Assembly (NCBI RefSeq): GCF_030149505.1
Contig: NZ_JASBRN010000045.1
Coordinates: forward strand, 248,001 to 312,000
Length of the DNA stretch: 64,000 bases
Reading direction: 5' to 3'
From: Nocardioides sp.
GTDB lineage: Bacteria > Actinomycetota > Actinomycetes > Propionibacteriales > Nocardioidaceae
Under the pieces are notes generated by a model. It did no database searches. It saw nothing but the letters and a program-made list of their open reading frames with translations, and had not been told where the DNA came from. Shown here piece by piece: positions 8,751 through 19,087 of the stretch. Both the position numbers and the translations under genes were made by a program. The stretch's first letter is position 1, and each line of letters begins with the position of its first letter.

Positions 8751-11422
8751 TGGACACCGCCGCGATCCGCCGCAACTTCCTCGCGCACTTCGAGGCGGCC
8801 GGACACACCGTGGTGCCGTCGGCCTCGCTGCTCGCCGACGACCCCAACTTGCTCTTCGTCCCCGCCGGCATGGTGCCGTTCAAGCCCTACTTCCTGGGCC
8901 AGGAGACCCCGCCCTACACCCGGGCGACCAGCGTGCAGAAGTGCGTGCGCACACCCGACATCGAGGACGTCGGGAAGACCTCGCGCCACGGCACCTTCTT
9001 CGAGATGTGCGGCAACTTCTCCTTCGGCGACTACTTCAAGGAGCGGGCCATCGAGCTGGCCTGGGAGCTGGTCACCAAGCCGGTCGCCGACGGCGGGTGG
9101 GGCTTCGACGAGGGCCTGCTCTACCCCTCCATCCTCGACGGCGACGACGAGGCGCTGGCGTTGTGGAAGAAGGTCACCGGCCTGCCCGACGACCGGATCG
9201 CCCGCCTGGGTCCCAGGGAGAACTACTGGTCCATGGGCGTCCCCGGCCCGGGCGGACCGTGCTCGGAGCTGCTGATCGACCGCGGCCCGGCGTACGGCCC
9301 CGACGGCGACTTCTCGGCCGAGGACCGTTACCTGGAGTTCTGGAACCTCGTCTTCATGCAGGACGAGCTGTCCGCGGTGCGGTCCAAGGAGGACTTCGAC
9401 ATCGCCGGCTCGCTGCCGAAGAAGAACATCGACACGGGCATGGGCCTGGAGCGGGTCGCGTTCCTGCTGCAGGGCAAGGACAACATGTACGAGATCGACG
9501 TGATGTACCCCGTGATCGAGAAGGCCGAGCAGCTCACGGGCAAGCGCTACGGCACGAACCCCGAGGACGACGTGCGCTTCCGCGTGGTCGCCGACCACGT
9601 GCGCTCCTCGATGATGCTCATCGGTGACGGCGTCACCCCCGGCAACGAGGGCCGCGGCTACGTCCTGCGTCGGCTCATGCGCCGCGCCATCCGCTCGGTG
9701 CGCCTGCTCGGCTACGAGGACCCGGCGCTGCCGGAGCTCTACCCCGTCAGCCGCGACAAGATGGGCGAGACCTACGCCGACCTGCACCGCGACTGGGACC
9801 GGATCTCCACGGTCGCCTACGCCGAGGAGGACGCGTTCCGCTCGACGCTCAAGGCCGGCACCCAGATCTTCGACGTCGCCGCGGGCGAGGTGAAGAAGTC
9901 CGGCGGCTCGGTGCTCTCCGGCGAGCGCGCCTTCGCGCTGCACGACACCTACGGCTTCCCGATCGACCTGACCCTCGAGATGGCCTCCGAGCAGGGGCTG
10001 GCCGTCGACGAGGACGGCTTCCGCCGGCTCATGGGCGAGCAGCGCGAGCGGGCCAAGGCCGACGCCAAGGCCAAGAAGGGCGCGCACACCAACACCGGTG
10101 CCTACCGCGAGGTCGCCGACTCCCTCGGCGCGGCCGTCGACTTCACCGGCTACACCGAGACCACCACCGAGGGCGTCGTGCGCGGACTGGTCGCCGACGG
10201 CGCCGTCGTGCCGGTCGCGGGCGCCGGCCAGGAGGTCGAGCTGGTCCTGGACCGCACCCCGTTCTACGCCGAGGGCGGTGGCCAGCTGGCCGACACCGGC
10301 GTGATCGAGCTGGCCAACGGCGCCCGGGTCGAGGTGCTCGACGTCCAGTCGCCGATCACCGGGCTGGTCGTCCACCGCGCCCGGGTGCTCGAGGGCGAGG
10401 TGAGCAGCGGGGTGGCCGCGCAGTCGCACGTCGACCTGGCCCGCCGCACGGCCATCAGCCGCGCCCACACCGCGACCCACATGGTGCACAAGGCCTTCCG
10501 CGAGGCGCTGGGGGAGACCGCCACCCAGGCCGGGTCGGAGAACGCCCCCGGTCGGTTCCGCTTCGACTTCTCCGCCACCGGTGCCGTCCCCGCCTCGGTG
10601 ATGGCCGACGTGGAGGCGCGGGTCAACGACGTGGTCCTCGACGACCTCGCCGTGCACGCGGAGTACATGTCCCAGGCCGAGGCCGTGAGGTCCGGCGCGA
10701 TGGCGCTGTTCGGCGAGAAGTACGGCGACACCGTGCGCGTGGTCTCGGTCGGCGACTGGGCCCGCGAGCTGTGCGGCGGCACCCACACCGCCAGCTCCGG
10801 CAAGCTGGGGGTCATCAAGCTGCTGGGCGAGTCCTCCATCGGCTCCGGCGTACGCCGGGTCGAGGCGCTGGTCGGCAGCGACGCCTACCGGTTCCTGGCC
10901 CGTGAGCACACCCTCGTCAACCAGCTCTCGGAGACCCTCAAGGCGCGCCCGGAGGAGCTGCCCGAGCGGGTCTCGGACCTCGTCTCCCGGCTGCGGGCCG
11001 CGGAGAAGGAGATCGAGCAGGTGCGCGTGCAGCAGCTGCTGCGTGCCGGCGCCGAGGTCGCCGCAGGGGCCAGCCGGGTGGGTCCGGTCCTCGTCGTCGC
11101 GCACCGGGTCGAGGGCGCCGGCGGCGGCGACGTCCGCACCCTGGCCCTCGACGTGCGCAGCCGGCTGCCGCAGGGCGAGCCAGGCGTCGTGGTCGTGGCG
11201 GGCGTCTCTGACGGCAAGGTCGCCCTGGTCGCTGCCACCAACGAGCTCGCCCAGGAGCGCGGCCTGTCGGCCGGCGACCTGGTGCGCACCCTCACGCCGC
11301 TGCTGGGTGGCAAGGGCGGCGGCAAGGCCGACGTGGCGCAGGGGGGCGGCGCGGACGCCTCCCGGCTCGACGAGGCGCTCGCGCTCGTGGCCGGCGAGGT
11401 CGGCAAGGTCGTCGGGGCCTGA
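8750..11422 (+). CDS. alaS: Alanyl-tRNA synthetase
   Basis: 890-aa cytoplasmic enzyme charging tRNA-Ala; full length for a bacterial AlaRS. The class II catalytic domain begins at once ([20 protein letters not shown]) and contains [17 protein letters not shown]. The editing domain has the zinc-ligand motif HTATHMVH near residue 573 and CGGTH near residue 675. The C-terminal DHHA1-type domain (Gly-rich, [15 protein letters not shown]) ends the protein. AGAGAGG precedes ATG 8750. It lies upstream of ruvX and mltG in the conserved actinobacterial order. Confidence 0.97.
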   Translation: MDTAAIRRNFLAHFEAAGHTVVPSASLLADDPNLLFVPAGMVPFKPYFLGQETPPYTRATSVQKCVRTPDIEDVGKTSRHGTFFEMCGNFSFGDYFKERAIELAWELVTKPVADGGWGFDEGLLYPSILDGDDEALALWKKVTGLPDDRIARLGPRENYWSMGVPGPGGPCSELLIDRGPAYGPDGDFSAEDRYLEFWNLVFMQDELSAVRSKEDFDIAGSLPKKNIDTGMGLERVAFLLQGKDNMYEIDVMYPVIEKAEQLTGKRYGTNPEDDVRFRVVADHVRSSMMLIGDGVTPGNEGRGYVLRRLMRRAIRSVRLLGYEDPALPELYPVSRDKMGETYADLHRDWDRISTVAYAEEDAFRSTLKAGTQIFDVAAGEVKKSGGSVLSGERAFALHDTYGFPIDLTLEMASEQGLAVDEDGFRRLMGEQRERAKADAKAKKGAHTNTGAYREVADSLGAAVDFTGYTETTTEGVVRGLVADGAVVPVAGAGQEVELVLDRTPFYAEGGGQLADTGVIELANGARVEVLDVQSPITGLVVHRARVLEGEVSSGVAAQSHVDLARRTAISRAHTATHMVHKAFREALGETATQAGSENAPGRFRFDFSATGAVPASVMADVEARVNDVVLDDLAVHAEYMSQAEAVRSGAMALFGEKYGDTVRVVSVGDWARELCGGTHTASSGKLGVIKLLGESSIGSGVRRVEALVGSDAYRFLAREHTLVNQLSETLKARPEELPERVSDLVSRLRAAEKEIEQVRVQQLLRAGAEVAAGASRVGPVLVVAHRVEGAGGGDVRTLALDVRSRLPQGEPGVVVVAGVSDGKVALVAATNELAQERGLSAGDLVRTLTPLLGGKGGGKADVAQGGGADASRLDEALALVAGEVGKVVGA

Positions 11423-11427
11423 GTCCC

Positions 11428-11910
11428 ATGAGGCACGGCACCCGGGTGGGCGTCGACCCGGGCGACGCCCGGATCGGCGTGGCGCGCAGCGACCCCTCGG
11501 GGATGCTGGCCACGCCGGTGGAGACGGTGCGCCGCGGCAAGGGCGACCTGGCGCGGCTGCGCCGGATCGTGGCCGACCTGGCGGAGGAGACCACCGTCCT
11601 GGAGGTCGTGGTCGGGCTGCCGCGCTCGCTGCACGGCGGTGAGGGGCCTGCGGCGGCGAAGGTCCGGGAGTTCGCCGCGTCCCTCGCCGATCGGCTCGAC
11701 GTGCCCGTGCGGCTCGTCGACGAGCGGCTCTCGACTGTTTCGGCGGAGGCTATGCTCCGCGACCAGGGTCGCAAGGGCGCCAAGCGCCGTGCGGTCGTCG
11801 ACCAGGCGGCGGCCGTCGTGATCCTGCAGCACGCGCTCGACACCGAGCGCGCCTCGGGGGCTGCGCCCGGCGAGGTCGTGGCGAGGACGGACGAGGGGAC
11901 GCAGTCATGA
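11428..11910 (+). CDS. ruvX: Putative Holliday junction resolvase / pre-16S rRNA nuclease (YqgF family)
   Basis: 160-aa RNase H-fold nuclease. The first strand GVDPGDARIGVARSD carries the catalytic Asp, EVVVGLPRSLHGG the second acidic strand, and LVDERLSTVSAE followed by DQAAAVVILQ the remaining conserved acidic residues. In E. coli YqgF matures the 5' end of 16S rRNA. The gene starts 5 nt after alaS and overlaps mltG by 4 nt (ATGA). Confidence 0.92.
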   Translation: MRHGTRVGVDPGDARIGVARSDPSGMLATPVETVRRGKGDLARLRRIVADLAEETTVLEVVVGLPRSLHGGEGPAAAKVREFAASLADRLDVPVRLVDERLSTVSAEAMLRDQGRKGAKRRAVVDQAAAVVILQHALDTERASGAAPGEVVARTDEGTQS

Positions 11911-13052
11911 GCGAGGACCAGCACGTCGACGAGCTCGTCCCGGGCGGACGTCGTCGGCGCAAGCGCAGCCGGATCCCCGGCTGCCTGGCGGTGCTGGTGG
12001 CGCTGGCCGTCATCGCCGGCGGCCTGTGGTGGGCCGGCAACGCCGGCCTGGCCGCGCTGCGCGACCTGGTCGAGGAACCGGAGGACTACCCCGGTCCCGG
12101 GCGCGGCTCGGTCGTCTTCGAGGTCGCCAGCGGCGACAGCTCCACCATCATCTGCCGCAACCTCAAGGACCAGGACGTCGTGGCGTCCGTGGACGCCTGC
12201 ATCGCCGCGGCCAACGCCAACCCCGGCTCCGGCGGCATCCAGGTCGGCTTCTACGAGCTGAAGAAGGAGATGGCCTCCGAGGACGCCTTCGACGTGCTCG
12301 TGGACCCGGCCAACCTGGTGACCAGCAGCGTCACGATCCCCGAGGGCCTCAACACCGACCAGATCGTGGCCCTGCTGGCCGAGGGCACCGACTTCTCCGC
12401 CGCGCAGTTCCAGAAGCACCTCGACGACCCGGCGAAGATCGGCCTGCCCGACTACGCCGGCGGCGAGGCCGAGGGCTACCTCTTCCCGGCGACCTACGCC
12501 TTCGGTCCGAAGGCCAAGCCCGCCGAGATGCTCGCGGCCATGGTGGACCGCTGGCGGCAGGCCGCCGACGAAGCCGGGCTGGAGGAGGCCGCCGAGCGGC
12601 TCGGCTACACCCCCCACGAGCTGATGACGATCGCCAGCCTCGTCGAGGCCGAGGGGAGGGGCGAGGACATGCCGAAGGTCGCGCGGGTGATCTACAACCG
12701 CGTGGAAAACCCGGACAACGGGGTCACCAACGGCCTGCTGCAGATCGACGCCGCGGTCAACTACGCGCTCGGCAAGGAGCCGATCGCCCGGCTGACCACC
12801 GACCAGATCGAGTCGGTCTCGGACTCGCCGTACAACACCTACACCCAGCCGGGGCTCCCGCCCGGTCCGATCGAGGCGCCCGGCGACGCGGCGATCGACG
12901 CGGCCGCCAACCCGGCGGACGGCCCGTGGCTGTTCTACGTCACGGTGAACCTCGAGACCGGCGAGACCAAGTTCACCGAGTCCTACGACGAGTTCCTCTC
13001 CTTCCGCGGCGAGCTGGACGAGTACTGCGCCACGCAGTCCGACCGCTGCTGA
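11907..13052 (+). CDS. mltG: Endolytic murein transglycosylase MltG
   Basis: 381-aa membrane-anchored enzyme that cleaves nascent peptidoglycan strands and so sets glycan length. About 30 basic cytoplasmic residues precede one transmembrane span (CLAVLVALAVIAGGLWWAG). The extracytoplasmic YceG domain follows, with the hallmark block TIASLVEAEGRGEDMPKVAR that holds the catalytic Glu, and later NTYTQPGLPPGPI, which is strongly conserved in the family. It lies between ruvX and aroE as in other actinobacteria. Confidence 0.95.
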   Translation: MSEDQHVDELVPGGRRRRKRSRIPGCLAVLVALAVIAGGLWWAGNAGLAALRDLVEEPEDYPGPGRGSVVFEVASGDSSTIICRNLKDQDVVASVDACIAAANANPGSGGIQVGFYELKKEMASEDAFDVLVDPANLVTSSVTIPEGLNTDQIVALLAEGTDFSAAQFQKHLDDPAKIGLPDYAGGEAEGYLFPATYAFGPKAKPAEMLAAMVDRWRQAADEAGLEEAAERLGYTPHELMTIASLVEAEGRGEDMPKVARVIYNRVENPDNGVTNGLLQIDAAVNYALGKEPIARLTTDQIESVSDSPYNTYTQPGLPPGPIEAPGDAAIDAAANPADGPWLFYVTVNLETGETKFTESYDEFLSFRGELDEYCATQSDRC

Positions 13053-13059
13053 GCCGGCC

Positions 13060-13929
13060 GTGACCGCGTCCACCACCCGGTGCGCGGTGCTCGGCGACCC
13101 CGTCGAGCACTCGCTGTCACCGGCCCTGCACCGGGCGGCGTACGCCTGGCTGGGGCTCGAGGGGTGGCACTACGACCCGGTGAGGGTGCCCGGTGGCACG
13201 CTCCCGGACTTCTTCGACGGGCTCGGGCCGGAGTGGCGTGGCCTCTCGCTCACGATGCCGCTGAAGCGTGAGCTGCTCGCGCTGGCCGACGAGCGCGGGT
13301 GGGAGGTCTCGGGGCGGGCCCGGGCCGCGGGAGGCGCGAACACGTTGGTGCGCGAGGCCGCGGGCTGGCGCGGCGACAACACCGATCTCCCGGGAGCCGT
13401 GGCCGCGGTGCGGGAGCGGCACGACGGTCCGGTGCAGCGGGTCCTGGTCCTGGGCGGCGGTGCCACCGCGGCCTCGATCGGGCTCGCGCTGTGCGACCTC
13501 GGCGCCCGCGAGGTGACGCTGCTCGTGCGCTCGGCCGACCGGGCCGCGGAGACGTTGCGCACGGTCGCGGCGCACACCTCGGCGCCGGACGTGCGGGCGC
13601 TCGAGCCGGCGGCCGTGCAGCACGACGGCGGGGAGGCCGGCGGGGTTCCGGCCGCCGACGTGCTCGTCTCGACGGTGCCCGCCGACGCCCAGGACCCGGG
13701 ACTGCTGTCGGCCTGCGGCGCCGCGCTGCTCTTCGAGGCCGTCTACGACCCGTGGCCCACCCCGCTGGCCGCGGCCGCGCTGGACCGCCGCACCGCCCTC
13801 GTCTCCGGCCTGGACCTGCTCGTGCACCAGGCCGCGCTCCAGGTCGAGCAGTTCACCGGCCGGAGCGTGCCCGTCGAGGTCCTGCGCTCGGCCGGCGAGG
13901 CCGCGCTGGCGGCGCGGGGCCACGGGTGA
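13060..13929 (+). CDS. aroE: Shikimate dehydrogenase
   Basis: 289-aa NADPH-dependent enzyme reducing 3-dehydroshikimate to shikimate. The substrate-binding motif [18 protein letters not shown] is at the N-terminus, the catalytic Lys lies in LTMPLKREL, and NTLVRE and NTDLPG follow. The Rossmann Gly loop is [17 protein letters not shown] 13060 starts 7 nt after mltG. It is the first aro gene of the cluster, and its stop overlaps the prepilin peptidase start. Confidence 0.94.
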   Translation: MTASTTRCAVLGDPVEHSLSPALHRAAYAWLGLEGWHYDPVRVPGGTLPDFFDGLGPEWRGLSLTMPLKRELLALADERGWEVSGRARAAGGANTLVREAAGWRGDNTDLPGAVAAVRERHDGPVQRVLVLGGGATAASIGLALCDLGAREVTLLVRSADRAAETLRTVAAHTSAPDVRALEPAAVQHDGGEAGGVPAADVLVSTVPADAQDPGLLSACGAALLFEAVYDPWPTPLAAAALDRRTALVSGLDLLVHQAALQVEQFTGRSVPVEVLRSAGEAALAARGHG

Positions 13930-14660
13930 GCAGCCTGCCCGCGGTGTGGGAGGGCGCCCTGCTGGGCGGCCTGCTCTGCGGCCTGCTGTCGCTGGCCGTC
14001 CCGTGGGTGGTGCGCACGCTGCCCGAGCCTGCCCCGGACCCCGATCGTGGGGAGGCCGAGCCGCCCAAGCCGACGTACGCCGCCCTCGGCTCGCGCCCGG
14101 GCCTGCTGCCCGGCGCGGCGCTCTCCGGGCTCGCCGCGGGTGCGCTGGCGGGCGCGGTCGTGGGCCCCGGGTGGACCCTGGCCCTCGTGGTGCTCGCCGT
14201 CCCGGTGTGCGTCGCCCTGGCCTTCGTCGACTGGCACACCCGGCTGCTGCCGTCGCGGCTGGTGCTGCCCGCCACCGGGCTGCTGCTGCTCGTGGTGGCT
14301 GCGGAGTGGGGCGTCACCGGCGACCGCGAGGACCCGCTGCGAGCGCTGCTGGGGCTGCTGGTGGCCCGCTCGCTCTTCTGGGTGCTGTGGTTCGTGCACT
14401 CGGCCGGCATGGGCTTCGGCGACGTCCGGCTGGCGGCGCTGCTCGGCCTGGTGCTCGGTCACGCGGGCTGGGCCGAGCTCGTGGTCGGCGTCTACCTGCC
14501 GTTCCTGCTGTTCGCGGTGCCGGGGGTCGTGCTCGCGCTGGTGCGCCGCGACCGGGGCCTGCTGCGGGTGGCCTACCCGTTCGGCCCGTTCATGGTCCTG
14601 GGCGCGCTCGTCGGCCTGTGCCTGGGCCCGGCGGTGCTGGGAAGTCTCACGGGCGCCTGA
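13926..14660 (+). CDS. A24-family prepilin peptidase-like membrane protease
   Basis: 244-aa multi-span membrane protein. Two aspartates of the A24 aspartyl protease family are visible: one after the second span ([12 protein letters not shown]) and one in the GxGD motif ([15 protein letters not shown]). It has no N-terminal Cys-rich methylase domain, so it resembles the short TadV/FppA or Rv2551c-like type. GTG 13926 overlaps the aroE stop (GTGA), so it is translated as part of the aro operon. No pilin or pilus-assembly genes lie in the window; the substrate is unknown. The frame is open upstream to 13299, but only within aroE. Confidence 0.88.
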   Translation: MSSLPAVWEGALLGGLLCGLLSLAVPWVVRTLPEPAPDPDRGEAEPPKPTYAALGSRPGLLPGAALSGLAAGALAGAVVGPGWTLALVVLAVPVCVALAFVDWHTRLLPSRLVLPATGLLLLVVAAEWGVTGDREDPLRALLGLLVARSLFWVLWFVHSAGMGFGDVRLAALLGLVLGHAGWAELVVGVYLPFLLFAVPGVVLALVRRDRGLLRVAYPFGPFMVLGALVGLCLGPAVLGSLTGA

Positions 14661-14689
14661 CCGGCAGGGGAGCGCTGCCGCCTGCGTGG

Positions 14690-14695
14690 AAGACT
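14690..14695 (+). promoter_or_regulatory. Possible -10 element AAGACT before aroC
   Basis: AAGACT ends 6 nt before ATG 14702. It keeps the A at position 2 and T at position 6 of TANNNT but not the first T, so support for an internal leaderless promoter is weak. Confidence 0.2.
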
Positions 14696-14701
14696 GGCCC
14701 C

Positions 14702-15907
14702 ATGCTGCGTTGGCTCACCGCGGGCGAGTCCCACGGCCCGTCCCTGGTCGCGATCCTCGAGGGGCTCCCCGCCCACGTGGAGGTCACCTCCGACGACATC
14801 GCCGACTCCCTGGCCCGGCGCCGCCTCGGCTACGGCCGCGGCGCGCGGATGAAGTTCGAGCAGGACCAGGTCACGATCACCGGCGGCGTGCGGCATGGGC
14901 GCACCCAGGGCGGTCCGGTCGCGATCACGGTCGGCAACACCGAGTGGCCCAAGTGGGAGACCGTAATGTCCGCGGACCCGGTCGACCCCTCGCTGCTCAA
15001 GGACACCGGCCGCAACGCCCCGCTGACCCGGCCGCGCCCCGGGCACGCCGACCTGGCCGGCATGCAGAAGTACGACTTCGACGAGGCCCGCCCGATCCTG
15101 GAGCGCGCCTCCGCCCGCGAGACCGCGGCCCGGGTGGCGCTGGGTCGGGTCGCCAGCAACTTCCTGCAGCAGGTCGCCGACATCGGCATCGTGTCCCACG
15201 TCATCGAGCTCGGTGGCGTCCGTGCCCCGAGCGGCTCCTGGCCGGAGTCGGCCTCCGCCGAGGTCGTCGCGCGGCTCGACGAGGACCCGGTCCGCTGCCT
15301 GGACCCCGCGACCTCGCAGGCGATGGTCGAGCGGATCGACCAGGCCCACAAGGACGGCGACACCCTCGGTGGCGTCGTCGAGGTCGTGGTCCACGGGCTC
15401 CCGCCGGGCCTGGGCTCGCACGTCCACTGGGACCGTCGCCTCGACAGCCGCCTGGCCGGCGCGCTCATGGGCATCCAGGCGATCAAGGGCGTCGAGGTCG
15501 GTGACGGCTTCGAGCTGGCCGCCACCCCGGGTTCGCTGGCGCACGACGAGATGGTGCCCGGCGAGGGCGGCATCAAGCGGGTCTCCGCGCGCTCGGGGGG
15601 CACCGAGGGCGGCATGACGACCGGCGAGGTCCTGCGCGTGCGGGCCGCGATGAAGCCGATCGCGACCGTCCCGCGCGCCCTGCGCACGGTCGACGTCGCC
15701 ACGGGGGAGGCGACGGTGGCGCACCACCAGCGCTCCGACGTCTGCGCCGTCCCGGCCGCCGGCATCGTGGCCGAGGCGATGGTCGCGCTCGTGCTGGCCG
15801 ACGCCGTGCTGGAGAAGTTCGGCGGCGACTCGGTGGGGGAGACCCGCCGCAACGTCGAGTCCTACCTCGCCGCCCTGCCCGAGCAGCTGACCTGGAACCG
15901 CGGGTGA
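14702..15907 (+). CDS. aroC: Chorismate synthase
   Basis: 401-aa FMN-dependent enzyme catalysing the last step from EPSP to chorismate. It begins with the canonical [20 protein letters not shown] and contains [34 protein letters not shown] and the signature [17 protein letters not shown]. The C-terminal block [10 protein letters not shown] is conserved. ATG 14702 opens the conserved N-terminus, although the frame is open upstream. The stop overlaps aroK GTG by 4 nt. Confidence 0.97.
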   Translation: MLRWLTAGESHGPSLVAILEGLPAHVEVTSDDIADSLARRRLGYGRGARMKFEQDQVTITGGVRHGRTQGGPVAITVGNTEWPKWETVMSADPVDPSLLKDTGRNAPLTRPRPGHADLAGMQKYDFDEARPILERASARETAARVALGRVASNFLQQVADIGIVSHVIELGGVRAPSGSWPESASAEVVARLDEDPVRCLDPATSQAMVERIDQAHKDGDTLGGVVEVVVHGLPPGLGSHVHWDRRLDSRLAGALMGIQAIKGVEVGDGFELAATPGSLAHDEMVPGEGGIKRVSARSGGTEGGMTTGEVLRVRAAMKPIATVPRALRTVDVATGEATVAHHQRSDVCAVPAAGIVAEAMVALVLADAVLEKFGGDSVGETRRNVESYLAALPEQLTWNRG

Positions 15908-16422
15908 GCGGCCCCGGTCCGCGGGTGGTCCTGGTCGGCCCGATGGGGGCCGGCAAGACGACCGTGGGCGAGCTGCTCGCCGCGCGCTGGGGCGTGCAGG
16001 TGCGCGACACCGACGCCGACATCGTCGCCTCGCAGGGCAAGGAGATCTCCGAGATCTTCGTCGACGACGGCGAGGCCGCCTTCCGTGCCCTCGAGCGCGA
16101 CGCCGTGGCCCAGGCCTTGGCCGAGCACGACGGCGTGCTGTCGCTGGGCGGGGGAGCGGTGCTGGACCCGGGCACCCGCGACCTGCTCGCCGGGCACACC
16201 GTGGTGTTCCTCAGCGTCGGGCTCACCGACGCGGTCAAGCGGGTCGGGCTCGGCACGTCCCGGCCGCTGCTCATGGGCAACGTCCGGGGTCGGATCAAGG
16301 CGCTCCTCGACGAGCGCACGCCGGTCTACGAGTCGGTCGCGACGTTCACCGTCGACACCGACGGCCGGACGCCGGACGAGGTGGCCGACGAGATCGCCGG
16401 CGAGGTGGCTGCCCGTGCCTGA
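15904..16422 (+). CDS. aroK: Shikimate kinase
   Basis: 172-aa P-loop kinase phosphorylating shikimate at O3. Walker [10 protein letters not shown]; the substrate-binding Asp in [22 protein letters not shown] corresponds to the GGG substrate motif; TSRPLLMG is the adenine/lid region. GTG 15904 overlaps the aroC stop. The 3' end overlaps aroB by 8 nt. Confidence 0.95.
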   Translation: MSGPGPRVVLVGPMGAGKTTVGELLAARWGVQVRDTDADIVASQGKEISEIFVDDGEAAFRALERDAVAQALAEHDGVLSLGGGAVLDPGTRDLLAGHTVVFLSVGLTDAVKRVGLGTSRPLLMGNVRGRIKALLDERTPVYESVATFTVDTDGRTPDEVADEIAGEVAARA

Positions 16423-17548
16423 GCCCGACTGCACGGTCCTGCACGTCGGCGGCGACAGCCCGTACGACGTCGTCGTCGGCCACGGCGTCGCCGAGCGCCT
16501 CACGGGGTTGCTGGGCGGGGGTGGCGGGGGCCCGAGCCGGGTCGCCCTGGTGGTGCCCGAGACGCTGCGCGAGCTGGCCGGACCCGTGCGGGATGCACTC
16601 TCCTCGGCGTACCGGCTGACCGAGGTCGTCGTCCCCGACGGCGAGGCGGCCAAGACCGTCGCCACTGCCGCGGCCTGCTGGGACCGGCTGGGGGAGGCCG
16701 GGTTCACCCGCTCCGACGCCGTGGTCACCTTCGGCGGCGGCGCGACCACCGACCTGGGCGGCTGGGTGGCGGCCGGCTGGCTGCGGGGCGTGCCGGTCGT
16801 GCACGTGCCCACCACGCTGCTGGCGATGGTCGACGCGGCGGTGGGTGGCAAGACCGGCGTCAACACCGCCGCCGGCAAGAACCTCGTCGGGGCCTTCCAC
16901 GAGCCCGCCGGCGTCCTGTGCGACCTGTCGCTGCTGAGCACGCTGCCGCGCGCCGACCTGGTCGCGGGCATGGGCGAGGTCGTGAAGTGCGGCTTCATCG
17001 CCGACCCGCGCATCCTCGAGCTCGTGGAGACCACCGACCCGGCGGTGTTCACCGGTGACGGGGCCGCCGACAGCCCAGAGCTGCGCGAGCTCGTCGAGCG
17101 GTCGATCCAGGTGAAGATCGACGTCGTCGTCGGCGACCTCAAGGAGACCGCCGGCACCGCCGGTGCGGGCCACCCGGGGCGCGAGGCGCTCAACTACGGC
17201 CACACGATGGGCCACGCGATCGAGCGCGCCGAGGACTACCGGATGCGCCACGGCGAGGCGGTCTCGGTCGGCGCGGTCTTCGTCGCCGAGCTGGCTCGCC
17301 TGGCCGGAGTCCTGGACGAGGCGACCGCGGCGCGGCACGCGGCAGCCTTCGGGCGCGTGGGACTGCCCACGGGCTACGCCGGAGCCGGGTACGACGAGCT
17401 GCGGGCGGCGATGGCGGTGGACAAGAAGTCGCGCGGTGACCAGCTGCGCTTCGTGGTGCTGCACGACCTGGCCGACCCGCGCGTCCTGGCCGGGCCGTCC
17501 GAGGAGCACCTGCGGGCGGCGTACGACGCGATGGTGGCGCGGGCGTGA
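16415..17548 (+). CDS. aroB: 3-dehydroquinate synthase
   Basis: 377-aa NAD- and metal-dependent enzyme making dehydroquinate from DAHP. Visible motifs: VPDGEAAKT, the NAD-binding block [46 protein letters not shown], and the metal-binding His in [14 protein letters not shown] 16415 is the only start that gives the normal N-terminus and overlaps aroK by 8 nt. Confidence 0.96.
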   Translation: MPEPDCTVLHVGGDSPYDVVVGHGVAERLTGLLGGGGGGPSRVALVVPETLRELAGPVRDALSSAYRLTEVVVPDGEAAKTVATAAACWDRLGEAGFTRSDAVVTFGGGATTDLGGWVAAGWLRGVPVVHVPTTLLAMVDAAVGGKTGVNTAAGKNLVGAFHEPAGVLCDLSLLSTLPRADLVAGMGEVVKCGFIADPRILELVETTDPAVFTGDGAADSPELRELVERSIQVKIDVVVGDLKETAGTAGAGHPGREALNYGHTMGHAIERAEDYRMRHGEAVSVGAVFVAELARLAGVLDEATAARHAAAFGRVGLPTGYAGAGYDELRAAMAVDKKSRGDQLRFVVLHDLADPRVLAGPSEEHLRAAYDAMVARA

Positions 17549-17997
17549 GCGGCGCGCGCACGCCGGTGCTGGTCCTCAACGGGCCCAACCTGGGTCGGCT
17601 GGGCCGCCGCCAGCCGGAGATCTACGGCTCGACCACCCACGACGAGCTGGTGGAGCTGTGCGAGCAGTGGGGCCGCGAGCGCGGGCTGGACGTGCAGGTG
17701 CGCCAGACCAACCACGAGGGCCGGATGCTCGACTGGTTGAACGAGGCCGCCGACGCAGCCACGCCGGTCGTGCTCAACGCCGCTGCGTGGACGCACTACT
17801 CCTACGCGATCTTCGACGCGTGCGCCCAGCTGGTCGCACCACTGGTCGAGGTGCACATCTCCCAGCCCAAGGACCGGCCCGAGGAGTTCCGCCACCACTC
17901 GGTGGTGACCGAGCACGCCGTCGAGGTCGTGGCAGGGCACGGGATCGACGGCTACCGGATGGCCCTCGACGTGCTCGTGCGCCACCTCGCCCCGTAG
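17545..17997 (+). CDS. aroQ: Type II 3-dehydroquinate dehydratase
   Basis: 150-aa dodecameric dehydratase converting dehydroquinate to dehydroshikimate. The type II signature [20 protein letters not shown] holds the active-site Asn and Tyr; [13 protein letters not shown], the [12 protein letters not shown] helix and EVHISQP follow. It starts as GTGA overlapping the aroB stop and closes the run aroE-C-K-B-Q. DAHP synthase and EPSP synthase are not in the window, so the pathway is incomplete here. Confidence 0.96.
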   Translation: MSGARTPVLVLNGPNLGRLGRRQPEIYGSTTHDELVELCEQWGRERGLDVQVRQTNHEGRMLDWLNEAADAATPVVLNAAAWTHYSYAIFDACAQLVAPLVEVHISQPKDRPEEFRHHSVVTEHAVEVVAGHGIDGYRMALDVLVRHLAP

Positions 17998-18000
17998 ACT
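17995..18000 (+). promoter_or_regulatory. -10-like TAGACT before efp
   Basis: TAGACT includes the aroQ stop codon and would start transcription near 18007, leaving a leader of about 64 nt before efp. No convincing -35 is seen. Confidence 0.35.
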
Positions 18001-18070
18001 CCGGCGCTGGCCCTCGGGCCTCCACGACCCTGGCTCCACCCCTCTCACGAACAAAGGCTGGCTCGCGCGC

Positions 18071-18634
18071 ATGGCAACGACGAACGACCTCAAGAACGGC
18101 ATGGTCCTCAACCTCGACGGTCAGCTCTGGGCCGTGGTGGAGTTCCAGCACGTCAAGCCGGGCAAGGGTCCTGCGTTCGTGCGCACCAAGCTGAAGAACG
18201 TCGAGTCCAACAAGACCGTCGACAAGACCTTCAACGCCGGCACCAAGGTCGAGACCGCCACCGTCGACAAGCGCAACTACCAGTACCTCTACAACGACGG
18301 CACGTCCTACGTCTTCATGGACACCAGCTCCTACGAGCAGCTCGAGGTCGCGCCCGAGATCGTCGGTGACGCCGCGAACTTCCTGCTCGAGAACAACGAG
18401 GCCATCGTGGCCACCAACGAGGGGCGCGTGCTGTTCGTGGAGCTGCCGCCGTCGGTCGAGATGACGATCACCTTCACCGAGCCCGGCGTCGCCGGCGACT
18501 CCGCCACCGGTCGCACCAAGCCGGCCACGCTCGAGACCGGCCACGAGATCCAGGTCCCGCTCTTTATCAACCAGGGGGAGCGGGTCAAGGTCGACACCCG
18601 CGACTCGTCCTACCTCGGCCGCGTGAAGGGCTGA
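18071..18634 (+). CDS. efp: Elongation factor P
   Basis: 187-aa ribosome-binding factor that relieves stalling at polyproline stretches. The N-terminal KOW-like domain reads [20 protein letters not shown] and the modification loop is [15 protein letters not shown], with Lys at its tip in GKG. Two OB folds follow, with the family signature near the end ([20 protein letters not shown]). It lies between aroQ and nusB, as in other actinobacteria. Confidence 0.97.
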   Translation: MATTNDLKNGMVLNLDGQLWAVVEFQHVKPGKGPAFVRTKLKNVESNKTVDKTFNAGTKVETATVDKRNYQYLYNDGTSYVFMDTSSYEQLEVAPEIVGDAANFLLENNEAIVATNEGRVLFVELPPSVEMTITFTEPGVAGDSATGRTKPATLETGHEIQVPLFINQGERVKVDTRDSSYLGRVKG

Positions 18635-18644
18635 GGCACCGCCT

Positions 18645-19055
18645 GTGTCCGCCCGTTCCAAGGCCCGCAAGCGGGCGCTGGACGTGCTGTTCTCCGCCGA
18701 GCTGCGCGGCGAGTCACCGGTGGAGGCGCTCCAGCGCGTGACGACCGACGGCCCGGCGCCCACCAACGACTACACCGGGGTCCTGGTGCGCGGCGTCGCC
18801 GACCACCAGGCCCGGATCGACGAGCTGCTCTCGCAGTACTCCAAGGACTGGACGCTGGAGCGGATGCCGACCGTGGACCGCAACGTCCTGCGGCTCGGCG
18901 TCTACGAGCTGGTCTGGGCAGAGGACGTGCCTGACCAGGTCGCGGTGTCCGAGGCCACCGAGCTGGTGCGCGAGCTGTCCACCGATGACTCGCCGACCTT
19001 CGTCAGCGGCCTGCTGAGCGCGATCCTGAGGGACAAGGCCACCCTCGAGGTCTGA
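18645..19055 (+). CDS. nusB: Transcription antitermination protein NusB
   Basis: 136-aa all-helical RNA-binding factor that works with NusE on rRNA operons. The N-terminus ARSKARKRALDVLFSAELRG is typical, and the family core LERMPTVDRNVLRLGVYELV and VSEATELVRELS is intact. GTG 18645 starts 10 nt after efp. The last gene of the conserved block; the next gene starts after 32 nt. Confidence 0.95.
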   Translation: MSARSKARKRALDVLFSAELRGESPVEALQRVTTDGPAPTNDYTGVLVRGVADHQARIDELLSQYSKDWTLERMPTVDRNVLRLGVYELVWAEDVPDQVAVSEATELVRELSTDDSPTFVSGLLSAILRDKATLEV

Positions 19056-19087
19056 CGCCGTTCCCGTGCCCCTGGCAGGGTGGCCGC

